Below are positions 35,068-44,800 of a stretch of 64,000 nt of DNA, piece after piece. The translations under genes were made by a program, and so were the position numbers. The stretch spans positions 682,001 through 746,000 of the forward strand of contig NZ_CP054923.1 in the NCBI RefSeq assembly GCF_013364215.1, read 5' to 3'. The notes under the pieces were generated by a model that worked only from the letters and a program-made list of their open reading frames with translations, did no database searches and had not been told where the DNA came from. The number at the start of each line of letters is the position of its first letter. The first letter of the stretch is position 1. This DNA is from Verrucosispora sp. NA02020. Lineage in GTDB: Bacteria; Actinomycetota; Actinomycetes; Mycobacteriales; Micromonosporaceae.

Positions 35068-35634
35068 CTATGCCGCGTTGCTGCGGGTGGCGGCGAGTTC
35101 GGGGAAGGCGTCCTCCCAGCGCTGGCGGAGCTGGGGTGGCAGCCAGAGGGTGGGCCAGAGCCGCCGGAGGAGGTCGGCGTCGAGCCAGGTGTTGAGATCC
35201 TCGACCGTGGCGGCTTCGGTGAGCACCACCTTGTACATGCTGGCCAGGCGTGCGGCCCGATTCAGGTCGTACTCGGGGTGCCCGGACCAGTCGAGATGAC
35301 GCGGAAGCGTGACCGTGCCTTCGGTGGGGCCGTGCATCGCGTCGAGAGCCTCGGCCACCACGTAGGGCTTCCGGTCGCCGTAGGGCTGGTAGTCCGCTGG
35401 CGGCTGGGGCGATGTCCTGCGTCGGCTGATGTTGGTCGCCCGTCGGACTTCCGGTCGTAGCGCCTGGCGTATCGTCTCCCGGCTGTACCCGGTGACCCGC
35501 TGCAGATCCACCGGCCGCCAGCCGGCCGCGTGAAACGCCCGTAGTCGCTCGTCCCGCTCGGTCAACGCGGCCACGCGCGTCGCTTCGTACCGGGAGACCA
35601 CCGCGTGCAGCTCATCCTCGGAGAACCGGCCCAT
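35068..35634 (-). CDS. HTH antitoxin partner of the AbiEii-type toxin
   Basis: 188 residues. The N-terminal part (LRAFHAAGWRPVDLQRVTGYSRETIRQALRP) is a helix-turn-helix suited to autoregulation. The C-terminal part is helical (EYDLNRAARLASMYKVVLTEAATVEDLNTWLDADLL). The layout of HTH plus helical domain immediately before an AbiEii gene is that of known cognate antitoxins, although the sequence is not a standard AbiEi. It should neutralise the toxin and repress the operon. Confidence 0.7.
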   Translation of the reverse strand: MGRFSEDELHAVVSRYEATRVAALTERDERLRAFHAAGWRPVDLQRVTGYSRETIRQALRPEVRRATNISRRRTSPQPPADYQPYGDRKPYVVAEALDAMHGPTEGTVTLPRHLDWSGHPEYDLNRAARLASMYKVVLTEAATVEDLNTWLDADLLRRLWPTLWLPPQLRQRWEDAFPELAATRSNAA

Positions 35635-35719
35635 GCCCGTAGCCTACTACGCTAGGCCAAGCGCGCTTGGCCTCTTGTGGTATCCCCGTAGCCGGCGGGA
35701 CGAGCCAGATCGGATGCAC

Positions 35720-38077
35720 TCATGTTCTGGTGAACCCGAGGGCCCGGTATCCGGGCATGCGGCGTGGGAGTGAGGCGGCGAGGATGGGGGCGGCCGGGTC
35801 GTGGTAGTCGTGGACCTCGGCGAGTTCCTTGCCGGGTGCGGCGCGGATGACGCGGCCGGCGCATTGGACGAGCAGGCCGTCGTAGGAGATCGGGCCGGCG
35901 AGGAAGAGGGTGTCGAGGGCGGGGGCGTCGAAGCCTTCACCGATGAACGGTGTGGTGCCGATGACGAGCAGGCCGTCGCCGATCTTGGCGCCGTCGAGCC
36001 GGTCGACGATGGTCCGCCGTTCGCGGGTGCTCATCGCGCCTTGGAGCACGAGTGGCTGGTGTCCGCGTGCGGCGAGCAGAGCGGTGAGGGCCTCGACCTG
36101 GGCGACCCGTCGGGTCAGGACGAGACAGTTGCGCCCGCGCGTCAGGGCTGCGGCGACATCATCGGCGATCTGGGTGTTGCGTGGCTCGTCGAGGGCCAGT
36201 CGCCGGTGCACTTCGGCGAGCGCGCCGGGTGCGTCCAGGTCGATGTCGCCGGGTTGGAATGTGGTCTCGTGGATGAATAGCGCTCGATGTGGTCCGGAGT
36301 CGGCGTGCATCGCTGCCGCGAGGGTGCCTTGTTCTTCGTCGGTCAGGGTGTGGCGGACGGGTCCGAGTTGCCAGGTGACGAGTTGGCCGAGGCCGTCGCG
36401 TCGGGTGGGGGTGGCGGTGAGGCCGAGCCAGAACTGCGCGGCGATCCGTTTGACCGAGTGCTCGTATGCGGCGTCGCCGAGGTGGTGGCATTCGTCGACG
36501 ATGACGTGCCCGTACCCGTTGGTCAGGGTGGCGACGTCGTCGCGCCGCGCGAGGGAGGGCAGCAGTGCGATGTCCACCGTGTCGGTGAGCTTGCGTCGGC
36601 CGCCGCCGAGTTGACCGGGCTTGATGCCGAGAAACTGTTGGATGCGGGTGCGCCACTGGTCGGCGAGGGCCTTGCGGTCGACGAGGACGAGGGTGGAGGT
36701 GTTGCGTTCGGCGATCACGGCGCAGGCCATGACGGTCTTGCCGGAGCCGGGTGGGGCGACCAGGATTCCGTCGTCGTGGGCGAGAAGTGCGCCGACCGCG
36801 GTGGCCTGTCTGCTGGTGAGTTCGGCGGTGAACGCGATGTCGATCTCGGTGCCGGAGTTTCGTGCGTCCGTGACTGCCAGCCGCGATGCGGCGCGTTCGA
36901 CGATGGTGGCGGTGGTGTGCCGCAGTCCCCGCGGGAGTACCAGGCGGTCATCGAGGGTGAGGTCGTAGCCCTGGATGAAGCGGGGTGTGTCCCAGGTGGA
37001 CTTGCGGAGTCGTTGCAGCTCGTAGAACTTCGGGTTCGCCATGGCAGCGGCGTGCTTGAACGTCGCCAGCGCGGCGGGGGTGAGCTGCCTGGCGTCGATA
37101 CTCAGCCCGGCACCTGCCTCCGCGTGGACCACCGGAGGTAGCGGTGGATGGACCTGGGTCGCGGCGGACCGGCTCATCGTGGCGAGGTCAGCACCGGTGA
37201 CGGCTTGCTTCGCTTGCCGGGCGATGTGTTCGGCGTCGCCGGGGCTGAGCCGGTCCAGCGTCGACAGGAACGCCCACTGGTCGGCGTACGGCTCGAGCGT
37301 GCCGAGGTTGAGAAACGTGGTCAGTCCGTCCTTGCGGCGGCGGCCCTGCAGGGGTGCGGCGATGAGGTTGCCGAAGCCACCCTCGGGCAGGACGTCCTGG
37401 TTGGGGAAGAGCCGATCGTACGAGCGCAGGTCCATCGACCCGCGCAGCACCATCGCCTCCCGCAGCAGGACCGTGCCGACGGCCCGCCCCGTGGCGGCCG
37501 GGACCGCGCCGGTGAAGAAGACCCACACGTGGGCGCCGCGGCCTGACTGGGAGATCTCCAACGCAGCAGGCACCGCGCTGGCTCGCGCCGCCTTCACGTA
37601 CGCGAGGGCGTCGAGCATCGCCGTCGAACCGTCGAAGTCGGCCACGACGAAGTGGCAGGTGTTGCCGGGCATCAGCGGGTACAGGCCCATGAACACGTCG
37701 CCGACCAGATGCGCCGCGACGACCTCCGTCGTGCGGGGCAGGTAGGCGGCACCGCGCCGGTCCATACCCTTCCGCCAGCCACCGGCGACTGCGGGCATCC
37801 ACCCGGCAGCGCCGGTACGGGCGTTGTCCCACCGCACGGCGTACACGTCGGCCCGGGCTCGGAACCGGTCGGCGAACAAGGTCAGCTTGTCCTGCGTGGG
37901 CGACGCCATGGTGACCAGCCCTGGCGGCTCCACCGGCGCGGACAACTGCTCCGGTGCCGCAGTCGTGTCCTGGCCGCGCAGCTCCAGCAGACGCGCCATC
38001 CGGGCGTTCTCCGCCCGTAACCGCTCCACCTCCCGCCGAAGATCGACGAACTCGGCCACCGAACCCATGCCGACCAT
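35720..38077 (-). CDS. TOTE-type primase fused to superfamily 2 helicase
   Basis: 785 residues. A short coiled coil (about 5-35) precedes an archaeo-eukaryotic primase domain (about 60-330) with catalytic acidic pair in FVVADFDGS (near residue 143) and ISQSGRGAHVWVFF (near 180), the TOTE-subfamily form. The second half is a DEAD/DEAH helicase: Walker A APPGSGKTV (near 440), DECHH box (near 527), TATPTR, and QCAGRVIR near the end. TOTE systems were proposed by comparative genomics as conflict (defence) systems; the mechanism is unproven. It lies between the toxin module and two divergent genes in the island. Confidence 0.85.
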   Translation of the reverse strand: MVGMGSVAEFVDLRREVERLRAENARMARLLELRGQDTTAAPEQLSAPVEPPGLVTMASPTQDKLTLFADRFRARADVYAVRWDNARTGAAGWMPAVAGGWRKGMDRRGAAYLPRTTEVVAAHLVGDVFMGLYPLMPGNTCHFVVADFDGSTAMLDALAYVKAARASAVPAALEISQSGRGAHVWVFFTGAVPAATGRAVGTVLLREAMVLRGSMDLRSYDRLFPNQDVLPEGGFGNLIAAPLQGRRRKDGLTTFLNLGTLEPYADQWAFLSTLDRLSPGDAEHIARQAKQAVTGADLATMSRSAATQVHPPLPPVVHAEAGAGLSIDARQLTPAALATFKHAAAMANPKFYELQRLRKSTWDTPRFIQGYDLTLDDRLVLPRGLRHTTATIVERAASRLAVTDARNSGTEIDIAFTAELTSRQATAVGALLAHDDGILVAPPGSGKTVMACAVIAERNTSTLVLVDRKALADQWRTRIQQFLGIKPGQLGGGRRKLTDTVDIALLPSLARRDDVATLTNGYGHVIVDECHHLGDAAYEHSVKRIAAQFWLGLTATPTRRDGLGQLVTWQLGPVRHTLTDEEQGTLAAAMHADSGPHRALFIHETTFQPGDIDLDAPGALAEVHRRLALDEPRNTQIADDVAAALTRGRNCLVLTRRVAQVEALTALLAARGHQPLVLQGAMSTRERRTIVDRLDGAKIGDGLLVIGTTPFIGEGFDAPALDTLFLAGPISYDGLLVQCAGRVIRAAPGKELAEVHDYHDPAAPILAASLPRRMPGYRALGFTRT

Positions 38078-38129
38078 CCTCGCGCACCAGGCTCCGAACT
38101 CCCCGACACCGGTCCGCTAGCCTCCGCGG

Positions 38130-38453
38130 ATGGCATCGAAGGGAACCGCCGCGCTGGAGGCGATGATCGAGGAAGCCACCGTCGATGCGTACGGCGACGA
38201 CCAACAGCTCACCGGCCTGTTCACCATGATCGAGGAGCATCTGGCGGTGCCGTTCACCACCACCGTCCTCGGCGTCGAGGTCACCGTGCGCAAGGTCGAC
38301 CTGACCGCGGACAGTATCGTCGCGGTCTGCGCCCGAGGCCGCCACCAGCAGAGAATCGATCTCCTCGACCCTGCCGCTACCCACTCCCGCGCCGGACGGT
38401 ACCGGGTGGATCGACGCCTACCGGCACTGGGCCGGGAGGTAGGCCGGCGATGA
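38130..38453 (+). CDS. CcbP-like small protein
   Basis: 107 residues from an ATG at 38130, divergent from the primase-helicase with only 52 bp between. The core VDAYGDDQQLTGLFTMIEEHLAVPFTTTVLGVEVTVRKVDL resembles the fold of the plant-type/cyanobacterial calcium-binding protein CcbP (Pfam calcium-binding family), though the C-terminal half is shorter and basic. Calcium binding is not evident, since acidic residues are few. Its stop overlaps the next start by 4 bp, so the two genes are translated together. Confidence 0.5.
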   Translation: MASKGTAALEAMIEEATVDAYGDDQQLTGLFTMIEEHLAVPFTTTVLGVEVTVRKVDLTADSIVAVCARGRHQQRIDLLDPAATHSRAGRYRVDRRLPALGREVGRR

Positions 38454-39601
38454 GCGAGTACCAGTACTACGAGTTCACCACCGTCGACCGGCCTCTCAGC
38501 GACCGGGAGCGGGCCGCGCTGCGGTCGCTGTCGACCCGGGCCGACATCACCGCCTCCAGCTTCGTCAACACCTACGAGTGGGGCGACTTCAAGGGCGACC
38601 CGCGCACGCTGATGGAACGGTACTTCGACGCGCACCTGTACCTGGCCAACTGGGGCACCCGCCAGCTCATGCTGCGACTACCGAAACACCTGCTCGACCC
38701 CGCCACCGTCGCCCAGTACTGCCAGGGTGACAGCGCATCTGTCTGGACCGCCGGCAAGCACGTCATCATCGACCTGCACGACGAGGACGAGGACGGCGCC
38801 GACGAGTGGGACCTCGACGGCCACGGCCTGCTCGCCTCCATCATCCCGGTCCGGGCCGGCCTCGCCGCCGGCGACCTGCGCCTGCTCCACCTGGCCTGGC
38901 TCCGCTGCGTACAGTCCACCGAGATCGCCGACGACGAGCCCGAACCGCCCGTCCCCGCCGGACTGGGCACCCTCGACGCGGCCCTCACCGCCGTCGCCGA
39001 GTTCCTGCGCATCGACCCCGATCTGATCGCGGCTGCGGCGGCCGGGTCGTCGCCGGCCGCCTCCGGTGAACTGACCGCCGGGCAACTACGCACCTGGGTC
39101 GCCGGGCTGCCCGCCCAGGACAAGGACACCATCCTGACCGACCTGATCACCAGCGGCGACAGCCACCTACGCAGCCGACTACTACGCCGCTACCACGACG
39201 AACACCGCACCGATGCCCCCGCCCCGGCAGCCACCCGCACCGCCCGGCAACTGCTCGCCACCGCCGCGAAGTTGCGCGCCGAACGGGAACGACGGGACGC
39301 CGAGCAACGCGAACGCGACCGGATTCGCCGCGAACGGTCCGCTGCGGCAGCACGGCAACGACACCTTGACACCCTCGCAGTCGACCAACCCGCCGCCTGG
39401 CAGCGGGTCACCGAACTCATCGCCACGAAGAAACCCCGCGAGTACGACACCGCCGTTCAACTCCTCGTCGACCTGCGCGACCTCGCTAAACGAGACGGAG
39501 ACAGCACATCGTTCCGAAATCGCCTGACCGAGCTACGGACGGTGCACGCCCGCAAGCCCAGCCTGCTCGAACGCCTCAACCGCACAGGTCTCGAAACCTG
39601 A
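38450..39601 (+). CDS. Uncharacterised partner protein of the island
   Basis: 383 residues starting MSEYQYYEFTTVDRPLSDRE. The first 140 residues are a compact domain (VNTYEWGDFKGDPRTLMERYFDAHLYLANWG). An acidic patch HDEDEDGADEWDLDGHG and a helical region follow. From about 265 there is a long charged coiled coil (RAERERRDAEQRERDRIRRERSAAAARQR). I do not know a function. Proteins of this kind are frequent as unnamed genes in actinobacteria. Here it is coupled to the CcbP-like gene and divergent from the TOTE protein, which suggests a shared system. Confidence 0.65.
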   Translation: MSEYQYYEFTTVDRPLSDRERAALRSLSTRADITASSFVNTYEWGDFKGDPRTLMERYFDAHLYLANWGTRQLMLRLPKHLLDPATVAQYCQGDSASVWTAGKHVIIDLHDEDEDGADEWDLDGHGLLASIIPVRAGLAAGDLRLLHLAWLRCVQSTEIADDEPEPPVPAGLGTLDAALTAVAEFLRIDPDLIAAAAAGSSPAASGELTAGQLRTWVAGLPAQDKDTILTDLITSGDSHLRSRLLRRYHDEHRTDAPAPAATRTARQLLATAAKLRAERERRDAEQRERDRIRRERSAAAARQRHLDTLAVDQPAAWQRVTELIATKKPREYDTAVQLLVDLRDLAKRDGDSTSFRNRLTELRTVHARKPSLLERLNRTGLET

Positions 39602-39966
39602 CGCATGGTGCCCCGCTGACCATCGCCAAGGTGCGACGAGGATCGTGGAGGGCCGGTGCGGCGTGCCAGTCTGACGCCCCAGACAGTCGACGCCGGCGGC
39701 GGTGCGCTCCAGGCGTCCGTCGGGACCCGCAACCGGACATCGAACCGCGCCGTTTGGCGGGGTGGACCCGGAGGGTCGGGTGACTGTCTGGGTGTGTGCC
39801 GCCGACGTCATGGCCAGCTCGGAGTAGGACGCCCCGGCCCTCGCTGATGACCGCTGTATCAGCACTGAATGGAGACTTGCGACCGATCGCCCCTTCCGAA
39901 GTTGTGACTACTGAACCGCGGCGGGTCCACGCCCCTTGATCAGACAACCGAAGAGGGTGATGCCCG
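39602..39966. other. No gene; probable IS110 left end
   Basis: 365 bp without a convincing gene. From about 39868 the sequence (TGGAGACTTGCGACC) resembles the untranslated leader of IS110-family elements and runs into the transposase remnant. The first 260 bp are featureless. Confidence 0.4.
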
Positions 39967-40725
39967 GTGGGCAGCCTGTGGGCCGGCGTCCGATGGCGGC
40001 AAGACCCACCACCACGTGTGCGTCGTCGACGACGATACCGTCGTTCTGTCCGAGAAGATCCCCAACGACCAGCAGGCCATTTCCGGCATCGCTGGACGGC
40101 TCGGTAAGCGTCGTAAGCCGATCCGCTGGGCCGTCGACCTGCGGGGTGGACCTGCCTCGCTGCTGTTGGCGGTCCTGTTCGACCGGGGCGCGGACGTGCG
40201 CTACGTCAGCGGCACCGTCACCTCGCGGATGGCGGAGGCGTTCCACGGCGAACGCAAGACCGACGCTCACGACGCGTACGTCATCGCCCGCCTGGACCTG
40301 GTCGCCGACCGGGTCCGCATCACCGCCCGCATCCAGGACCTACTGACCATGATCAGCCCCGCCCTGGAGAAGACGCTGAACCTGCGCAGCAAGGGCGCGC
40401 TTCGGCTCCTCGTCCAGTGGCAGACCCCCGGCGGGCTGCGCCGTGCCGGCGAAGCTTGCATCCTTGCCTACCTGCGCCAGCACGGCGTGCGGGCCGCCAA
40501 GGCGCTGACCGTCAAAGTCCTCACTGCCGCGCGGACGTAGACCGTCGCCATCGCGGGGAAGGCCACTGCGGCCGGGATCGTGGCGCAGATGGCGACCGAT
40601 CTGGAAGCGGTCAACGACCGCATCATCGCCATCGAGAAAACCATCACCGCAGTGGTCGCCGAGCACGAACTGGGAGAGATCGTCACCAGCCTGCCCGGCA
40701 TCGGCACCACGGTTCCGGATTTGTG
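39967..40725 (+). pseudogene. IS110-family transposase, decayed
   Basis: Three in-order pieces match an IS110 DEDD transposase. The start SLWAGV shifts frame by one extra base near 39991 into DGGKTHHHVCVVDDDTVVLSEK. RMAEAFHGERKTDAHDAYVIA follows. A nonsense TAG at 40538-40540 interrupts VLTAART/TVAIAGKA, and the C-terminal helix-hairpin part ITAVVAEHELGEIVTSLPGIGT ends abruptly. With a frameshift, a nonsense codon and a missing 3' end it cannot be active. The 3' edge is fused to an oxidase fragment. Confidence 0.85.
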
Positions 40726-40733
40726 GGGCGGGC

Positions 40734-41351
40734 GAGCTTCCGGACGGCTTCGTCTCCGGGTGGCGATACATCGCGCCGCTGGTCGACATGCCGGTCTATC
40801 TCGGCTACCTGCGGCGGCGATATGAAGGGGCCGGCGGCGTGGTCGAGATTCGGCGGATCGACGCGTTCGACCAGGCCGCTGGTGTCACTCCTGTTGTCGT
40901 CAACTGCGCCGGCCTGGGCGCTCGGCACCTCGTACCCGATCCTGAGCTGGTTCCGATACGCGGACAGCTCGTCGTGGTTAAGAACCCCGGCATCACCGAG
41001 TTCTTCTCCGAGGACACGGGCCTCTCACCGGACCTGACGCACCTCTACCCCCACGGCGAGACAGTCGTCGTCGGCGGGACCGCGCTGCCCGGCGACTGGA
41101 GCAGAGAACCCGATCCGGACACCGCTGCGGCGATCATCACCCGCTGCGCCGAGATCGAGCCACGTCTTCGGGACGCCCGGGTCATCGCCCACCGGGTCGG
41201 TCTGCGCCCCACACGGCCGTGCGTCCGTGTCGAGCAGGAACGACTCGACGGCATCCGTGTGATCCACAACTACGGCCACGGCGGGGCAGGACTCACGCTG
41301 TGCTGGGGCTGCGCTTCAGAGGCGGTGGCACGAGCGGTGCGCCCGCGATGA
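40734..41351 (+). pseudogene. D-amino-acid oxidase, C-terminal fragment
   Basis: About 205 residues matching the C-terminal two thirds of D-amino-acid oxidase: FVSGWRYIAPLVDMPVYLGYL, VVNCAGLGARHLVPDP, PIRGQLVVVKNPG, GLRPTRPCVRVE and NYGHGGAGLTLCWGCA. The N-terminal FAD-binding Gly-rich loop is absent because IS110 sequence replaces it. An ATG at 40788 would give only a truncated, non-functional product. The fragment is otherwise undamaged, so the truncation may be fairly recent. Confidence 0.85.
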
Positions 41352-41606
41352 GGCCGACATGCGGATGGCTGACGAACGGATGTTCGGCGACTCCCAGCCG
41401 GCCACGATCAGCTCGCAACCGAGATGTGGGGCAGGCCTCCAGCGGCGAGCCCGATTGCACGACTGCCCGCGAAGATCAGCCGCGAGCGGCAGACTACCAA
41501 CCGGTAGATGATCTTTGGTGATGTGCGCGGTGTGTGCTCCGCAGCCGGTGACCGTAGGTAAACGGCGTCGCGCGACCGTGGCCGCCGATGACGGACGGCC
41601 CGGTCG
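41352..41606. other. Island right end, no supported gene
   Basis: 255 bp between the oxidase fragment and the right direct repeat. No open frame with recognisable content, no integrase remnant, no clear inverted repeat. Confidence 0.5.
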
Positions 41607-41756
41607 GCCCGGCGACGTGCGGGCGTGGGTGATCCGCTGGTGGCGGTGCCAGCGCTGATCACCCCGGGAGCTTCCTGCGGTACGCTGACAGCCGCCGCCG
41701 AGCGGCGTTGATCGTCCGGCCCTCGTAGCTCAGGGGATAGAGCATCGGTTTCCTAA
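41607..41756. repeat. Right 150-bp direct repeat of the island
   Basis: 149 of 150 bases match 34064-34213. It contains the probable promoter region and first 38 bases of the intact tRNA-Arg gene, which continues without break past the repeat end. Confidence 0.97.
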
Positions 41757-41791
41757 ACCGTGTGTCGCAGGTTCGAATCCTGCCGGGGGCA
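41719..41791 (+). tRNA. tRNA-Arg, anticodon CCT
   Basis: 73 bases with a 7-bp acceptor stem (GCCCTCG with CGGGGGC, one G-T pair), D arm GCTC/GAGC, anticodon loop TTCCTAA, T arm GCAGG-TTCGAAT-CCTGC and discriminator A. CCA is not encoded. The anticodon reads AGG, a rare arginine codon in high-GC genomes. The first half lies in the island's direct repeat, so the gene is reconstituted by the element. Confidence 0.97.
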
Positions 41792-41868
41792 CCTCGAAGA
41801 TCAGCCCAAACGCCTTCTGGCCTGCAGACACGCTTCACCGTCGATCCGTCGAAGTGTCCGCTGCGGGG

Positions 41869-44800
41869 CTAACAGCTCGCCAACCTCTCGATCAGCAGGT
41901 TCAGCAGCTTCTCGTGCTCGGGTGCCGGCACACCGTTGCGGTCGGGGTGGCCGGGGATGCCGAATATGAGCACCCGACCGCGTAGCTCGTCCATCCGGTC
42001 CACCCAGAACGCTTTGTCGAGCGGATCGAGTTCGCAGGCGTCCACCGCGTCGATTTCCGGCCAGCCTCCGGTCGGCCCGGGGGTCCCTGCTCTCGTCACC
42101 GACATTCTCAGCACGCGGTGCACGGCGGCGAAGACCATCGCGTTGCCCTGTCCGTAGTCGAAACCGGCATGCCGGCCCTGCGTCGGGTGCTCGCCGCGCT
42201 CGACGACACCCCATGCCAGCATCACTGCCAGCTCTCGGAACGCCTCTCGTTCGTACATCATGCGGAGAAGTTGGTCGTTCCACGGTCGGCGGGCCTGTCG
42301 ATCGGGTCTCACCCGCAAGTAGTCGAAGGCGAACGCCGTCGGCACGGGGCCGGTCGGCACCAGCCACGGCTGCGTACCGTCGGGGTCTATCGCTGTTTCG
42401 GGGCGGTGTCGCGCGTCGGTCGGCTCCGCCACGCCGCCGGCGAGATCCACCAGTTCGAGAATCGCGCGGTAGGGGGCCGCCACGCGATTCTCCGGATCGT
42501 GGTGACTGAGGGCGCGCATCGCCTCGATGCTCTCCCGCTGCTTCAGCTCGGCGACGTGCTGCCGGAGGTACTGCTGGGCGGCCGGCCAGTCCGCCTGCTC
42601 GAGCCATCCGGTCAGGACCTCCGGCAAGATGCGCGGTGGGGCGGCCGGACCCGACGTCTCGGGTGTGCTGAAGATGCCCGGTGCGCCGCGAAGGGACCAC
42701 AACTCGTCCGCGAACCGCTGTGCCGTACGTCGGCTCAGCTCGGAAACGTTTTCCCCGGTGAGCGGGGAGAGGGTCAACGACAGTCTCGCGTCCGCCGGTA
42801 CACCTGCGGCGGTGAGTTGGTCGTTGAACCTCACCGGTCCGTAGCGGCGGGCGCCGGCGACCAGTTCTGCCGTGCCGGGGTCCAGGGTCGCGAAGGCCGA
42901 GACGTAGCTCTGGTATCGCGGCATCCATTCGATTACCGGCGGGGAAGCAGGGTCGTCTCCATGCGGCAGGTACACCCCGGCCCGGACCGGCACCAGCACC
43001 GGCTGCCGTTGCACCGCCACCGGTGCCTCGGCAGGTTCTGCCGGTTTGCCGGTCATCGGTTCAGCCTCGTCTGTGGCGGTGACATCGGTCAGCAGCCCGG
43101 CGAGGCCCGCGTCGGTGAGTCTGGTCCCTGCCCAGCTCAGCAATCTGTCTCGGGCGTTCGCTGCGCGCTCCTGCGTCGGGTCGCCGGTGTGGAAGCCCTG
43201 CCGCTCAGCCAGCCGGTCCAACCGGCCGACCAGGACCTCGACGTCGCTCTCCGTCGGATCGGCGCCGGCGAGGTCCAGCAGTACGTCGGCCACGTGGCTG
43301 AGAGTCAGCCTCTCCACGACGGCGACACCCTCGTTCGACACCAACACATTAGCCTCGACAAGCGGGCTCTCGTTCTCGAAGGCGCGCTGGAACAGCCGCA
43401 CGTCCCGATCACCGACCTGGTGGGCAACCGCCGGGTCCAGGGGTGGCACCGACGGCTTCGGGCCGAGGCGTCCGAGCCGGTGGACGATCTCCTCGGACGT
43501 GAGGTCGGTGCCGACAGTGACCGCCGTGCCGAGCCGCTGGCCCAGGACCCACACTGTCCATGGTGTTTCCTCCTCCGGTACGCCGATGACGATCCGGGCG
43601 GACCCGGAGTAGGGCAGATCCTGCTCCGGGTGGTCGGCCGGGCGGATCCAGAGACGGTCGCCCATCGGCACGATGTGCCAGCCCGGCAGCAACCCGTGTC
43701 TGCCGTCACCGACGTGTACCAGAGCAAGGTCGGCGATCAGCAGTCCGTGACGTTGAGGTTCGGGATGGACGGTGTAGTACGCCGCGAACGGGTGGAGAGT
43801 CGGCGTGTGCACACGGGTGTGGGCCACGAAATGATCGGTCAGGTCGGCGGGATCGACCAGGTTCGCGGCCAGTGCCAGTGTCCGGTCACCACCCACCAGT
43901 CCGGCAAGCTCCACGGCCCGGGACGCGCTCACTGGAGCGGACATCACCAGCTCCACGGTCGAGGATTCCGGGAGACCGTCGCGTACCTGCGTCAACACGT
44001 GGGGAGCCGTGGCCGGATCGCCCACCTCCACGATGTCGAGGCGTCGGGTCGGATGCGTCATCCGTGTCGGCGGATCCGTCCGGGACCCCGCCGGGCGTAC
44101 GAAGCTCCCCGCCGGGCCCAGGTCGACCATCTCGAACCCCGGGACCTCCGACACTCGGATGGTCGACGCCGTCCGCCAGTCCCGCAGCGAACCAGCCTCC
44201 GTGAACTGCTGCTCGAGAAGTAGCTGCGCCTCGGCCACCGAATCGATGGTGGAGGCCATCACATCGGCGTACTGTCGTTGTGTGGCGAGCACGCCCTGCG
44301 TCAGTCGGTGACGCAGCCGGGGTGACCTCTCCAGAGGCCCGATGGTCGAGAGTCGATGGGCTGTCATCAGGATTTCGCGTTGCGCGCTGTCGCGGGCGGT
44401 GGCAGCACGCGCCCGTACGTGGGCGTAGTCGGACGGCCAGGCTTCCAGTCGGGTGTCTTCCCCGACACGCGTGTCCCACAGGTGGCGCGCGACATCGTGG
44501 GCCGTCGTGTGTTTGCTCATGTCCGGTGGTGAGGACACTGCCCGGGCCTGCATCGTGATCACTTCTGCGACGAGCAGTTGTTTCATCAGCGCGATGAGTG
44601 CGCCGTCGACAGAGGTGACTGCGAGGTCCAATCTCCAGCGTCTTGGGTCGAATATTGCTATGTCGCCGAAATCGATAAAATCGACGAAAGTGGGCATCGG
44701 CGGCACGTCGACCCATTTGACGAGCAGATCCACCAGCTTGGCCCACGCCATCCGCCGCTCGTTCCAGCCCCGACCGCCGTCGAGAATCGAGTAGCGCTCG

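Larger units (their letters stand above)
34214..41756. mobile_element. 7.5-kb genomic island at tRNA-Arg(CCT)
   Basis: This is the interval between the ends of the two 150-bp direct repeats, counting the right repeat as part of the element. Cargo is a toxin-antitoxin pair, a primase-helicase, two coupled genes, a decayed IS110 and a truncated oxidase. It carries promoter plus 5' tRNA half, so the complete tRNA survives at the right end. No integrase, relaxase or replication gene is present. It is therefore either a remnant or moved by a recombinase encoded elsewhere. Confidence 0.8.
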
